A DNA stretch of 64,000 bases from Antedon mediterranea (GCF_964355755.1 NC_092678.1:2939922-3003921); one strand, 5' to 3'. Counted from the stretch's first letter, positions 29,728 through 45,300 are shown. Notes: generated by a model not told the origin, from the letters alone. Numbers and translations are program-made.

Positions 29728-32700
29728 TTTTTTTCTTTTCTGAAAAACAGAGATGTATTAAATTTACAATAGAAATGAAAACATGCACTACAGTTTGGTT
29801 AAGAGAACTAGGGAATTATTCTGGCATGGGTTTCTAAATGTGTAGGCCCCTGGTTGTTCCATGTTATTTCCTCGTAACAATGACGCCGGTCATTGATAGT
29901 GTAGCCGCCTGGTGGTCGGTCAGTCAGTGATGTGGTTCACTGTTTTGTTTATTGGGCCCCAGCCTATTAGGCCTGGCCCAGCCTAACGGCGCCTAATAAC
30001 TTCATATGACTATTCCAACAACTCATTAGATATTATTTTCAATCTATTTACGTATTATTTATTACAATATTATTATTTATACAAACTCACAGGGTATATT
30101 AATTGCCACAAGATTTAATAACAAGATTTATAAAGCTAAAATACGCACATTTCATTTATTTTGCATGTCCCTTTAAAAAAAATGGGCATGTTTATAGAGG
30201 GCGTGCTTCTGTTTACTCAAGCGTGAACAAATATGGAACGCTGAAAGAGACACAAGATGCGAGAGGATTGAAAAGTAACTTATTTTCTATTTAAAATTTA
30301 TTGACAGCAAATACATATATGATAACGAATGTGCTATATGATATAATTATGATGATTATTATGAATGATATATTGCATACGATAAAAATAATGATTATGT
30401 TATGTGAGATGATACGATAATAATAAAGATGATAAATGTGATATATATAATTATAAATGATGAATACGATGCGCGCGGCGGATGACGACGATTGTTTAAA
30501 ATAAAGATAGAAAACCAACCAACCAATTCATTCTTTGTGACAATTAATATTGTAAACAAATCTTCATGCATGTACACTCGTACAATAATGTTAAATTAAT
30601 GCAACAATATCGCGTAAAACATTCGCCATACATCACGAATTTTGCCCGAAGAGACTGAAAATGAACAGAAACAAAAGAAGACAAACGTGTAACAGATATT
30701 TTCATTTTTATTCATTTGACATTTTGATTACTGTAGCTTCTTTCTACATAATATTGTATTTCATTTTAAACACATACATGTTTACTATCTATAGCTTTAA
30801 AAGGGTCGAATGCCACGTACATTATACAACATTAAAACATCCTTGAATAATGTTTTTATTTAAGAAAAATATTAGCACATAGCAACACATTATGACATGG
30901 TATTCTATCATCCCCCGTCGTCCGCCCATCCCAACCTACCACACCCATGGTATTCTATCATCCCCCGTCGTCCGCCCATCCCAACCTACCACACCCATGG
31001 TATTCTATCATCCCCGCCCGTCCGCCCATCCCAACCTACCATACCCACTTCCATGATTCACGAGTTAACCGAATTATTGAATATCTTTCTTGCGCGAAAG
31101 TTATATATACAAGCGCAAATATTTGTGATATATATTCTATTTGTTTTCACTACACAAGAAAAAAACCAAGATTATATATTTTAATTGTGTCGGGCGTGGC
31201 ATCGGTATATTTCAACACGATTAACGCAATGAAATATGTGGTATTAATATGAAATGGCTGCGTACGTCGCATATACACATTTGTATATTAGGTGGGGGAA
31301 ATTAGTAAAGAGATTATTTCGTTTCCATCGTGCGCCGACCGTTTTTAATCGAATATTTTGTATTCGATATAACAGTATTCAAATTACCAAAAAATAGCGA
31401 ATTTAAAAATATTCTTTTAATAATCGGTTATTCATTTTTTCAGTAAAATGTTTAATAACGAATTAGAAATTAATTTTGCGAGTTGAATCATTAAATAGTA
31501 ATGTAACGCGAGTTTAGTTACACGGAGAATAATTATTTGCGAAGTCTATCTCCCATTATCAGTGGCTGAATATATATTTATTAATAGCTCATTGAATTCT
31601 TCATATAATTACAAATGCTAACGTCTTCGAATATTGCACAATTCGAGTTAAATCGTGCAATAAAAATCAAATTAATATTTCGATATAGCAACGTCCAGAT
31701 ATAAGAGAATAATTGAATTGTGTTTAGTGGCGAATGGGCGAGTTACGCCTTTCTTAACGCGATTACCGAAGCTGAAATAATATAATAAATTAAAATAATA
31801 CATTGTACTTTTTATGTTGTTATTGTTTGTGTTGTAACAGTTGTACTGACGACAGAAACGATCTCCGGCGGTAATATTTATCATATGAACGCATTTTATA
31901 TTTGTCACCTTTGAAATAATTTTAATTTTTGAGAACAAAAAAAGGAACACTGGTGGTTCTGAAGCGAAGACCAATTTTGTCCGAAAAGCAGATCGACAAG
32001 TCCCCAATTTTCACAGAAATGGGTGTAATAAAATATTCATGAGAAACTTGGCTACATTATTCAATTTGATAAACGTAAAATTAGCAAAATTTTTCAAAAT
32101 TGTATTTGTTGATTCTTGGTGCGCACGACGCCTATATTAAAAAACGTTGTAAAATGTTGATTGGATCGAGGTTAATAAATCAGTATTCTTTAAAAGGATT
32201 ATTCGAGAATATTTTCACAATATACCTGAAATTGTTGCAGACAATCTTGGCTAGTACTTTGTTGTAAAAATGACTGCGAATTGGCGCAATATGACAAAGG
32301 AACTCGTCTGCCTTTAGGGGTCTCTGACCCAATTGCCTAATTGTACAAGAGTATAAGGCTCAGAAACAGCAGCATGTAATCTCTCTCTGCTTCTTTATGA
32401 TTTTGTAAATGAATGCACGTTACAATTTATTACCCGATGTAAATAAACTCCAGAAAAACAATTTTGAAAATCAATGGGTTATTCACACGATTTTTCTAGA
32501 GGTTATAACATAATGTCATAATAATGCATTGTTTACGCTAATTTCATATTTTTAATATAAAAATAATATTGATTATTTCTTGTAATTAATCATCCGTCTA
32601 AAATAGTCACACACGATCTTCTACTAAAGTAATAAAAATGACATAAAAATGTAGTAATCCGTTGATATCGATTAGAAAAATGGTTGATTTATGATTTAAT

Positions 32701-34132
32701 TGGAGAATATTGCCATGTAAAATAAAGTATAAGCCCTAGATTCTGTATGTAAAAGTGTCATGTACGTTAAATGCACAAATCCTCAGTGGCACTTTTGACT
32801 GGTGGTTGCCTTTCAATCTCTTGGGTTCAAATCTTGCTTAAGTACAAACATGCTATTATCAAGCATAAAATATCACCACTATCAAAGTGGACTTAGTTCT
32901 TATACCTTAATTGCTGATTAAAAATACTGCTGGATGCACAAAACGATCACTTTGTATAATCACTGAAAATCTTCTACAATTTTTTTTCCAAAACTGATGG
33001 TATTTTTCTACACAACAAGATTAAATTTCAAAAGACTTTCAATAACATTTATAAATTCTCAATAAGAAGAATAGTAGACTAATAACTAGTTGATATCACA
33101 ATGTTATCTTTCACAATATATAACAAGTTTTTTATGAAATATAAAGAGCGATTTATTTAAGATTACAATATTATAATGTCAATAATTTCTGATTATATGC
33201 TTAATTGAGGCTAATGGGTAAGCTGGGGTAATGGGTAAGCTGGGATGGGATTACATTTGAAATAGCGTTTTTTTATGTCATAATGCTACAAGTTTGCTAA
33301 AGAATTGTAAAATGCTACCAGAAACAAATTTCATATTTATTGCAATACAGGTTTGTTTCCAATTAAAGACCACAAGTCTTATCCCGACTAAAAACAAATT
33401 ATAATTCACCATATGATTGAAGTGATTATATTTAAAGACCACAATTACGCCCCTCCCCTCACACACTATAACTAACATTATAATTAAAATAATTATAATA
33501 ATTGAGAATAATCGGACGTTTAACCCACAAAGTTGTCTTTAATTGGAACAAGACTTGTATCCAATTTTGTATAGATATCTATTAGCTAATCAACAGTTAC
33601 GGACAGAACTTAGTAATATATTGCTTTTTAAAATTCTCATTCACTCATCACTCTCTCTCCTTCACTCATTTTATATAATTCTTGCACTATAGTTGCTCCG
33701 TCGTCACACGCTCTCAAACTCTCACGGTGGCAAATATCGTACAAGCATTGCAAGATACAACTTCATACTAGCTCTATTTACAAACCAAATATACAATAAT
33801 TTACAGAATGCTTTATCGGGAGAAGTAAACAAAATGCTTTGGCTAAGCCTTGCACCCAAAACACATACATCTACAAATTGCATTGGATTTTGTACTGCAT
33901 TTTACATACAGCATTTAATCAAACATACTTGCGTAAAATCATTTAATGTACACAAATTTCTATATTAAATAAATTTTTCCAAAATTCAATGCAACTTTAG
34001 ATTATCATTTAATTTTTAAAATACAATTTTTTAAAAATCACATATGGACATAATGTTGCTAAGCAACCATTTTGGGTGATGCATTGTGGGACAAATTTCA
34101 TACACACTAAACCATACAGGTATCATTATAAT
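29728..34132. other. Intergenic region between the GRAMD4-like and LRIG genes
   Basis: Both flanking genes are on the minus strand, so this holds the upstream region of the GRAMD4-like gene and the LRIG 3' UTR. Apart from a 50-bp triplicated GC-rich repeat at 30896-31047, no convincing gene or transposon was recognised. Short open frames here lack homology and are AT-rich chance frames. Confidence 0.5.
30896..31047. repeat. Three tandem 50-bp units
   Basis: The unit begins CATGGTATTCTATCATCCCC and continues with CGTCGTCCGCCCATCCCAAC. Copies start at 30896, 30946 and 30996. It is C-rich on the plus strand against an AT-rich background. Confidence 0.9.
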
Positions 34133-36499
34133 CTACACGTTACTTGATGTTGCCACACCATTTGTTTGTGAGTGTGGAACATTCCGCCGACCTTTGAACT
34201 GTTGCGAGTGCTCGTTAGGAGTTGCTTGGCAGGTTGGAATGTTAAATTGTGGGATAAATTCTTGTGGCTTGTCAGCGCTTTTCTTATGTTGGTGTAACGG
34301 TGATATGTGATGCTTAGGTGATTTTACTTCTGATAAGTTACTATTTGGTAAGTGTCCATTTGCTGTCAATTCTAAAAGAACAAATTAAATACTAAATCAT
34401 TTGCATGGTCCTCAAAACACTGTAATAATATTACTAAAAAATCAAGAAATTACAAATTGAATTAAACTACAATAAGTTAAGATAAGTATTTAAACCTACC
34501 AGTTTTTTTCTGGCAATCCTTTGGGTTATTTGAATACTGCTTTTCACTTAAGTTTTTGTTAACCAATTCCGCGTAACTCGGAGGACTGGATGGAGGATGC
34601 AAGTCATCTGTCAGGTTTCCCGCAGGTCCCGATGACATCCCTGGGAACGAGTTGGCCACACTTTCAGTTGCCTCTGGCTCGAAAGCCGGATAACTTGCAC
34701 ATTGATATTGGTTGCGATGTTTGTCCTGCTGCTGTGGGAGTTCCTTGTACATGTCCTGAGCAGTCAATGGATCAATTTCTGATTGATATCCCATAGTAAC
34801 GTGTGGTGCTGAAGCACTCTGATTGGTCAGTGAGTGATTAAGAAGTGGAAAGCTACTGCCATCATGGACTAAAAAAGGGAAAAGAAGAATAAAGTGGAAA
34901 CATTGTAACTAATAATTCTGTTAATCACACTTCAAATTTACCATTTATTCTACTGCAGTAACGACATTGTGTTTAACACAAATTGTTTATCCAATTATTT
35001 CATTTATGGTAATCATAGTACATTGTTGCAGTGATTTTGTTATAAACAATTACATTGAAAACATCTAAAATCATATCGTGCAGTATTTCAGTAAAAAATT
35101 ACTGCAGTAACTGTTGTACAATAACTTTGCCATGATTACTTAAATTAGAAAAATTATAGAACCATAATGAACAGGTGAAAAATGGTGCAAAAATGACAAT
35201 AAAAAGTGATTTAAGACCGTTTCTAAAGTATACATTACAAGTATAATTTGAAATCTTATTACTGAAAAATTTAATGTTTATTTTGAAATTTGATGAATTT
35301 AACAACTATGTAATTTCCATGAGAACGACGATCATTATGTATAATTTTCATTTCAAATTTTGTTTAAATCGAGAATTTTTATATTCGTGTAATCTTATCC
35401 AAGGTTTCGTAATGGGTTTGACATTTTTAAGTTTTATTGCAAAACATAAATTTCTCATTCGTAATAAATAATAATTCAGTTGTATAGGTAGACATCACAA
35501 AGGGAAAAAACATATATTTCAGACAATATCTGTGTCGTATCTGCAGTATATATGTTAACATTTATTAAATGTCAGTCACCAAAACAGCGATCCATTCCAT
35601 AATATTTTTCTAGCTTTCTCTTTCCCAACATGACACAATTTCTTCTGGTATATGCTAATCATTATTTTCATTAAATGAAATAATTTTAATGACATCAGTC
35701 ATTTACTAAAACCTTACTTTTTCCTGTAATTCATATTTACTACTCTTTTTGCCCCTTATATTTCTTTCTTCTTTCTATTTTAATTCCCTGGTTACAGATT
35801 GTTCCTGTAAGCGTTGTTTTTAGCTGATTTCTATTCTTAACATATGTGTTGCTTGTGTTAAGCGCATTCACCATTTCCTTCCTCCAAATAATGAATACAA
35901 CATATTGACCTTATGACCTTATGAACGAGTCATTTACTTTCTGGGTTTGTGTCCCTCAATTAAATTCAAATCTATTACCCACAATTCATATCAATTCATT
36001 ACCCAAAATTCAATTAAAATGCAACAATTTAATGCATTACCCACAATTCAATGTAACATCACAATTCGTTGTTGTCCCTTGCCCAGATGTTGTAGTTTAT
36101 GTGTATTTTTTTTTTCATCTGATTCAGTTTCGTTTTACTGTTTGATTTTAGCCCCAAGATTCTATTAATAGTTTTTCACCTTTATGTAAAAGCAGTTTCA
36201 GATAACATGACTAACAAATGAAACTTTTAAGATGTCTAAAGTGTAAAATCAATATGGAAACGTTATTGAAAGCCAAAACTAAATCAGTTATACAAAAAAC
36301 AAACAAAAATAGGTAAATTTACCATTGCTTTCATCATAGTTACGACTGAAAGTAGTCAAATGCATAGGCTCATCGCCACGCCCATCACTCGGGAAACCAG
36401 CTGAAGTACGAAAACGTTGCGGCGGTCGGTATGAAGCATGAAGAGTTCCATCTATAGAATCATCATCGCTTAAGTTATCCATTTGATATTTATCAGTGG
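34133..36499 (-). CDS. LRIG: LRIG cytoplasmic-tail exons 11-13 and stop codon
   Basis: Exon 11 (36499-36323) encodes DKYQMDNLSDDDSIDGTLHA, exon 12 (34868-34500) a Pro/Ser-rich stretch with SSPPSYAELVNKN, and exon 13 (34371-34133) LTANGHLPNSN near its start and TSSNV at the end, with TAG at 34135-34133. NGHLPN recalls the SNGHLPK text near the end of vertebrate LRIG1. PSYAELV is a PPxY-like element (SPPSY) that could recruit WW-domain proteins; that role is inference. Exon joins are in phase 1. Confidence 0.85.
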
Positions 36500-39400
36500 C
36501 TGTTTAAAAAAAAAGATATATATAAATATTTGATTGACAGATTATATCTTCAGAGAGTTGTTGTCGCTAAAAAACTAGGACTGAAGAAATTTAAACTTTA
36601 TAAATTAACAACAATTGTTGTCTCTTGTGGCAGATAGAAATCAATGCAAGGTTTTAGTTGCAGAAAAAATTGCAGTAATCATTGGTTGGTGAGTCAGAGA
36701 AAACGATACCTCTTGGAATACGCGAGTGATGTTTGCGCACAGCTACAAACGTGTTGGTAGACTTTTAACGTCAAAGATTCACTTTAGTACTTTCCCTTAG
36801 GCATTATCTTATATGAATATTGTCAATGTTTATCAAACTCACTTTAAAACAAAATCTTTACTTTAAATTACCGATTGTAATACTAGATCTAAGAATTTGT
36901 TACATGAAAGGAAACTACTTCTACTGTGGTGTTTATATTACATACTACTAATTAATATATTTTATTCTGCAAAAAGTAAAAATACAACATTAAAATTTCG
37001 TTTTTCATCTATGTTATCGGATATAATCTTATATTGATTAAATTGTGATTGAAAGATGAAGAGAAAGATAAATATATTGATTAAATTGTGATGGACAAAC
37101 GAAAAGATGAGGAGAAAGACAGATAGAATTCAAACCATACAGACAGGCTGACTAGCATTGATGAACAGATAGACAGAGATACAAAGATAAAAGAGAGGGA
37201 GATTATATATAATAGATATATAATAGATAAAACTAGTACGCATCAATAAATATAGAGTAATAGAAAAAAGATAGACAAGATAAGAGAGATAGATGGACAG
37301 CTGGTTTTGTATCTTCTTAAATGATTCAATAGGCTAATTTTAATATATATACATTGTTTCCTTCACTCTGTGGCCCTGGACAAACAAAAATATATATGGT
37401 TGCCCCCACAATATAAAAGCTGGGAAGACCTGGACACTGGAGAGACCTAGAGAAAGACCTAGACACTGGAGAGACCTGGAGAGAGACCTGGAAAGAGACC
37501 TGAACACTGGAGAGAGACTTGGACACTGGAGAGACCTAGAGAAAGACCTGGACACTGGAGAGACCTGGAGAGAGACCTGGACACAGGAGAGAGACCTGGA
37601 CACAGGAGAGACCTGGACACTGGAGAGACCTGGACACAGGAGAGACCTGGACACTGGAGAGACCTGGAGAGAGAACCGGACATTGGAGAGACCTGGAGAG
37701 AGACCTGTATATAATATAAAAGTAAACATACCAGAGCTTGAGACACCGCTGCTGGTCTCCTGTTGTATTGTTCCCTCTGACCCATTGTACATCATGCTTG
37801 GTATCTCCTCCGGTAACACAGGATCGTCCACTGGTGTTGTGTTGTACCGGCGCCTACGTTTGCGACTATGGTAGATAATCACTACCCAGATGACCGAAGT
37901 GCCAACAACACCGCACACCACCGCTATGATTATGATACCGGTGAAAGCTCCGTTGCAGATACTGTTCTGTGATTGGCCAGGCTGTGGTGATGTACAAGAA
38001 TCTAAAGAAAATTGATAAAATACTTTTAATGATCTCATCCAACAATTATTTAATTACAATTTGTGTCATGTAGCTGAACTTTAACCTTATATATCCCAAC
38101 AACCATTTAGGTCAGGCTCGTTGAATGACATGAAATTAAGGTTCTTGATTTACGTTGGGTGAGCGATTTTGAGTTTGCATGATAAATGTATGTTGCCAAA
38201 TAAGGTTAAAGTTCAAATGATGAATCAAAAAATTACTAATAAGTTAGAAACTACTATTATAAGTACACTAAATAGTTTTAATATAAATTTAGCTCTTTTG
38301 AAAGAGTTAAACTTCTCTATATCGATTGTAAATTAAAAACCTTTTTCCAGAAAAAAAAAATGTGTGTTAAAAATTGTGTGTTAACAGTCCAATAAATAAT
38401 AATGCATTTCAATAGATTAACATTTTTATAAGTTGGATTAATCAAAAGGATGTCAGTGTTAAATTTTTATTATTTCAATTGAAAACCTGATCGCCACAAT
38501 AATTGGGTAATAAATCTAATTTGTACTTGCCACCATAACATATTTATGGGTTTGGCTAATTAAAATTTCAAATGCTATTTGGAATAAATTTAGCCATGTA
38601 GCAATAATAATTACAAGGCCTGTCCAATATCGTTGAAAGGAAATGAACATTTTTCAAACTTTAAGATAAAACTTTGCTTTAAAAACTCTGTACCATGTTG
38701 CTTTTAACAATTTTTCTTTCTCTAGAATCTAGTATGTGTACAGTATTGATATGTTTAAAAAATTAAAGAGATTTGTTATAAAAGAGGTTATCTCTAGAAA
38801 AGAAAATCTTAATTTAAATCTCCTGCGAAAAGATCATTTCAGTTAAAAATACTTACCACTATTAACTGTAAGGTCAATTGTTCCAGTTACTTGTCCAAGA
38901 ACATTTGACAGAGAGCAGGTATAGCTGCCAGCATCCTCTACTTTGACATCTGTCACCAACAAAAGTTGGTTACTGCTCACAAGATGAATCCGATCTGATG
39001 CCACCACACTTTTACCATCTTTTTTCCAAGAGATGTTTGGCATGGGACTCCCTGATGGCTTGCATTGGAGCATTGCGGTGTCGCCTGCTCTCGCAGTAAC
39101 ATCTTTTAAGTTCTCCGCAAAGGATGGTTCCTGGAGAACTTGGATGGTGGCATTCGTGACAATGGTTCCGGCGTTATTGCTAGCGATACAGGAATACACT
39201 CCCATGTCTTCAACCTTACTTTTGGCAATGAAAAAAGTTTCTTCATTGGGAAAGATGTGCATTCGACGTTCTCGAGCAGCAGGGAAATTTACACCGCCGT
39301 CCTTTTGCCACGAAATATCCGGTTGTGGATGACCAGTAGCAGCACATGCAAGAGGTATAACTTCTCCAACTTCAACAGTCTTATCGGTGGGCGTTTTAGT

Positions 39401-42320
39401 AAACACTGGAAAAACTGAAATTAAATTTGATAACTTTATTAGCCTGTTTCTTTCAAAATAACCTGAATAATTTTTCAGTACCAATAATAATCACAAAGAT
39501 TTTCACAGCGTAGTGATGTCACAGGGCAGAGAGTCGATACAAAAACCCCATCGATAAGTGAAATACTTCCTCGTGAACTTTTGGCACGTTTGTAATAATA
39601 TATCAAAGCATGACAAAAGGGAGGCAGTGTCAATGAACGATCACTTTCAAACAAAGTTTAACACTCAATCATTAGTCAAAATAAATTTGTAGCTGTTTAT
39701 ATCTAAGAAAATCTATGATAACAAACAGCAGTAGTAACAGGAAGATTTATTTAGCTTCGTACTGTTTTCAATGCAATTATATTTGAAATCTTGTTTTGAA
39801 CTTAATACTTTGTCTACACTATCAAACTTTAGGTGACAAAAAAATGTGCCCATATATTTTGTGATTCACTACCATATTTGGTACACACATTTTTTATGTC
39901 AAACTAGTTTGATAGTGTAGACAAAATTTAGGTCAATCACATTACAGTTGCAAAATATTGATAAAAAAATAATATTACTTAAACTTGGTTCCCACTAGAA
40001 CGTAACGCAAGGACGTAAACGCAACGCAAGCGTTTTAACCAATGACAAGCGAAGTTATAGACAGTTAGCAATCACAAGCGAATAAGCCATCGCTTGTGAT
40101 TGGTCAATTCACTTGCATTGCGTTACGTCCTTGCGTTGCGTCGCTAGTGGGAACCAAGCTTTAATGAATTTTAAAATCAATCAAGATTAATTTTAAACAT
40201 GAATGTATTATATTAAACAATTAGAAGAGAGCCAACTTCAACAAAATCACAGTTTAAAAACAGTGTCAACATGGAGAGGGACCACCTAATAATATTATTA
40301 AGGTTACATCTCAATCAACTAAAACAATTTCAAATATTGATCATACCATTGACAGTTAACTTGGCTTTGTTGGAATAGGAGGGTCCAAAATGATTCGAGA
40401 TGACACATTGGTACCGCCCCTCGTTCTCATCCTGTAAGTTGGTTAAACGCAAGACGCTTGTCACCTCGGTAACGCCCCCTTGCATTTCCTGCTTTGTTTC
40501 CACAAAGGTTTTAGGCAACTCCTAAAAAAGAAACAGTAACACAAATAGAAACATTAAATGAATGACTCATTTTTTGTTCTAACTAGATTCTCAATCTTGA
40601 CTTCAATGTCTTCGAAAAATATCTTCTCACTATTGAGGATGATCAAAGTATATTGACGTAACGTAAAGAAACTCAACAGTTCTTTTCAGAAATATATGTG
40701 ATATACCGCAAATTTTATATCAACACAACAATTCCTTTATTTTACAGTAGTTATGACACATTTGCTATTATTTTTATCAAATAAAACATATTAAAAGTAC
40801 TCTATATACCTTGTTATCTTTCTTCCAGATAACTTCTATATTATGGCCCCCGTTACTTGCTGCCTGGCACAGAAACTCTACATCTCCACCGCGTAGGGCT
40901 TTCTGAGCCTCTGGATGCATTATGATGTACGGTTTAGGATAATCAGCTGAGGATAAAAAAAAAAATAAATGTAGGTTTAAAGAAATAATAAAAAGGTGGT
41001 TAGTTGGTAGTGTCTAAAATTAACTATGTTTCAATGTAAAAAAGTATTTTAAAAATAAATTATTTGTCCAATTCATAGGCAAGTTCCATGATACAGTGTT
41101 ACAAGTGCATGAAATGTTCCATTTTCTTGACATTGTTCTTATATTGTCTCACATGTGACGCTGTATCACATAATTTGTCTATGATACAGGACAAACACAG
41201 ATACAGTACTGAGAATCGGCTCACTGAAAAACATTTCTTACCACATGTAAAAAGTGAGATGTTTGCTCCTAGAACATTCTGTCCCTGCACATTTTCTGGG
41301 TGTGCACATTTTGCGACAACATCTTGTGCAAATGGTTGATCAACCAGCCAGAATGGGAACCAGGTGAGCTGACAATCGCATACTAAATTAGAAGTATTCA
41401 ACATTCTGCAAAAAGAGCAAAATTTAATAATAATTTGTTGTACTTGATTAAATAAAAATTTACAAGGAAGTTTATTTTGAATTGAAATGCCAGAGAGATT
41501 AAAATATTGGACTACAATAGAACCTCTAATAAGAGGACACTTGCAAGACCCAACAAAGTGTCCCTTTAATAGAGATGTCCACTAAATAGAGGTTTCCTAA
41601 TGGAGTGGTTCCATTATGACAAATATACTGCATTATATATACTGTATACTATTGTAAATTGTATATACTACTGCATTAATTTTCAGATCCAATTATATTT
41701 TACACGGCTGAAAAGGATCACACTACGATAAAATCGGCAATAAGTTTTTTTTAAGTTCTGGACTCGTCACATTTGAGTGGAATCAAACATGCTATCTACA
41801 GTTTGATCACCACCCATCAAACAGTAGTAGCAGTGACGTTAAAATTAGGAAGGAATTTAAAGAGCATTTTAAACATGAATAGCCACGGGCAAAGTACTGC
41901 TCAGAAGTTATTAAATTGATGCGTGATGAGTGAGTGTTGCTTTTTTTTGTATATTTCTCTGAAATAGTGGATGCTATGATAATTTATGTGGACAGTGCTA
42001 GTAAAACTGTTCAATAACAAGATAGTGTTGATGATGATGATGATGATGATGAAGATAGTAATGATGATGATGATGATAAAGATGATGATGATGATGATGA
42101 AGAAAGTATGATGAGATGATGATGATGATGATAATGATGAAGAAAGTTTGATAACGATGATAGCAATCAGATGAAGAAAGTATGATAATAATGATAATGA
42201 TATAGAAAGTATGATGATAATGATGATGATAATGAAGAAAGTATGATGATAACGATTATGATAAAGAAAGTGTGATGATTATGATAAAGAAAGTATGATG
42301 AAGATGATGAAGAAAGTATT

Positions 42321-42364
<44 letters not shown>

Positions 42365-45300
42365 AAAGAAAGTAGGATGATGATGATGATGATGAAAATA
42401 ATGATTATAATAGTCATATCATTTACTGCTACTAAGGAAAGATTTTTCTGATATCCAAAATACTTTATTTCAAATGGCAAATATAAAATGCTAGAAAATT
42501 TAAGGATAGGTGGGTTGCTTATGACTCATAATTTTAAACTATCAACAAAATAACTCAGGACTCCTGTCTGAAATGAAATATCATGTAAACATGGTAGTTA
42601 ATCTGAATCATGTAATCATTTTCTAATTGATTATGATTAATTACTATGGATTTTATTAAAGGATATTAGTTCCAAGGCCAAGAACATGTAAGCCAACTTC
42701 CTAGATAAAGTTAATATAAGGAAAGTTATATGAAAGATTTTTTTCTGAAGCTAGGCAACCTTGAGAGTCTTCTTAACAGGAACTGTGGCACAGACACTCA
42801 CGGATTGGCGGCATCCTTCAAACTGGGCCTACATCAAACACTGATGCGAAAGTACAAACCAATGTGACTCATTTTACCTATTGATAATTGCTTAAAAAGA
42901 GTCTGATGTTTTTGTTTAATTTAACGTTAAGGACTTAGCTGAAATGGACCATTAGGTATTAATGTTTCACTTCTAATCACATCCTACATATTATTAACAA
43001 CTATAGTAATTTTATTTATATCAAATAAAAATTAAACTACGAACTAAGTTATCTGATAATTCAAGTGTAAAGGCCCATTTACACTAGGACGATGACTATA
43101 ATATATAAACGTGCATTTTTTTTACATAAAACAAAATAAATTAGAAAGGTTTTCGTTCTAGAACTATAGGATAATCATTTATGCTGTCTTTGATAAAAAT
43201 AATATTTTTTAAATTCCAATCAAATGACGTCATGATAAATAAAAACAATAAAATCGTTGTATTTTCACGATATTATTGCTCTTACTAATCATGACGTCAT
43301 TTAATTGGACGTGTGAAAATATAATTTTCATCAAAGGAAGCATAGAAGGTTATTCTATAGTTCTACAATGAAAAGCTTTTATATTTCTTTTGTTTTATGT
43401 ATGAAAAATGCACATTTGTCTATTTATCGTCGATCGTTATCGTCCTAGTGTAAATGGGCCTTTAAGGAGAAAGTAGTTGCCATACTTGTTACTAAATAAT
43501 GTTTTATATATATAAAATATTTTATATACATAAAATTTGTAACTATATTTCGAGGAAATTCACTGTACTTTAGTGTTGTAAAATAATTATGCTCGTTTGT
43601 AGATAACGTACAGTTTGTAAATCCTGTTAATTTTGCTTGCCTTAATTTTCAGGGGGAAATTAATTAAGCGAACAAATATTTAGTAATAATATACTAATTA
43701 AGAATGTTTATCATTAGCCTTGATGAGGAGGTCATACAAATGTAATCAAAATTGAAAACACTGACAATTATACATACATGCAGTTACTGTTCTATGCAGC
43801 ATCCTAAAACTTTATAATAAAGTTTAAATTATGTTAAAACGTAATACAAATTTATACTAATAATATTATTTAATGCTCATGTCCTTGAGATTGATTGTAA
43901 ATCCAATCGAGGGAAGGGTTCATTACCTGATAGGGGTGTTTAAAAATGTTTATATATTAAAGTTGTAGCTCATTTCTTAGAGAGAATAGGCCAATGTCGG
44001 TTTTTCCAGGTAAGCTAGGCACGAAATAGACTGTAAAAACCTACATACTGAAGATACCACTTTCTAAAATGATTCATAACACCTTCAGAATAAGCCCACA
44101 TTGGGCATGGGCTTATACTCAACGTTTAACTACGATGCTCTATTCTCAGTAATGGTGAACAACAAATACAAAAAATATTCTGCGAAATGACTTGCTATAT
44201 TAGTAACTATCCATTCATGCGATTACCTTTGCCCAGTCAGTAGTAGTAATCTTTGCGTAAAGCAATTAACGTAAGCACATGACCTTGACAACTAATGTAC
44301 AAACGACCTTCGCAATTACCATTAAAGTGACAATTTTGTCTGGGGACAACACAAGCAAAATATTTCTGACTCAAAGTAATTTTTTCTCGTCCAACAACTG
44401 TACTTGTCTTAAATGAATGAGATCATATCTCTTGAGTGACTGTAAAAATGCCTAGAGACAAATTTTGAATATTTCACTAAAAGCCACTGGATTAAATTAC
44501 ATAAATTCCCCCTTTAAATTAATGTCTTTATTGAATGTGTGATTCAGAAATTATGTTTTACACATTCAATGTACAAAGCAATCGGCTTGTACCATTAATG
44601 AATAGGGATGTTAAAACTTAAATTAAATCTTTATTCATACCATTTTGATGAGTAACAGTATACATGGAATTATATATTTTAAGATCTAGCACAGTCTATT
44701 ACCTACAACTAAACATTTGGAATGGTTCACCATTAAAAATTAAATAAATTTACTGAATGCATATTCCTTTGACATCATGATTTATAATATTATCCAATCA
44801 AAGGCTTTAATTTACGAGGTCAGAAAAACTATAGACATTTCTGATAGTTCATGCAGAGTTTTAGTTGGCCAGAAATGTTTACTGACACAGTTCCCTGTGT
44901 ATTGGAAATATTTTAATTAAAAGTCTAAACATACTTTGGGAGAAAAATTGTAATAACTAATAAGAATAATGTTCGAACCTATAGACAAGGTGCTTGAAGC
45001 GATTAATATTGATTATACTGATTGATGATGCAATATATTCATTTCATAAATGTGGAATAAGATTACAAGAACCTTGTCCTAAATATGTCTCCGGTACATG
45101 ACAGATGATTATCACGCATCTCATTTATTTATATGAATCAATCCGTCATCCCAGAAGCATATTCTTCTACATGGAAATATGTAAACTAGTGTAGCACTCA
45201 CCACACCAAATGTCTCCGTGAGGAGAGGGGCATATGGATGTCTACTGGTTTTGTCATGTCATGATACAAATGGTCTCCACACCAAACTTCTCTGTGTGAA

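Noticed and set aside
30897-31252. Plus-strand proline-rich frames (HPPSSAHPNLPHPWYS)
   Set aside because: Produced by the 50-bp GC-rich triplication; no homology or start context.
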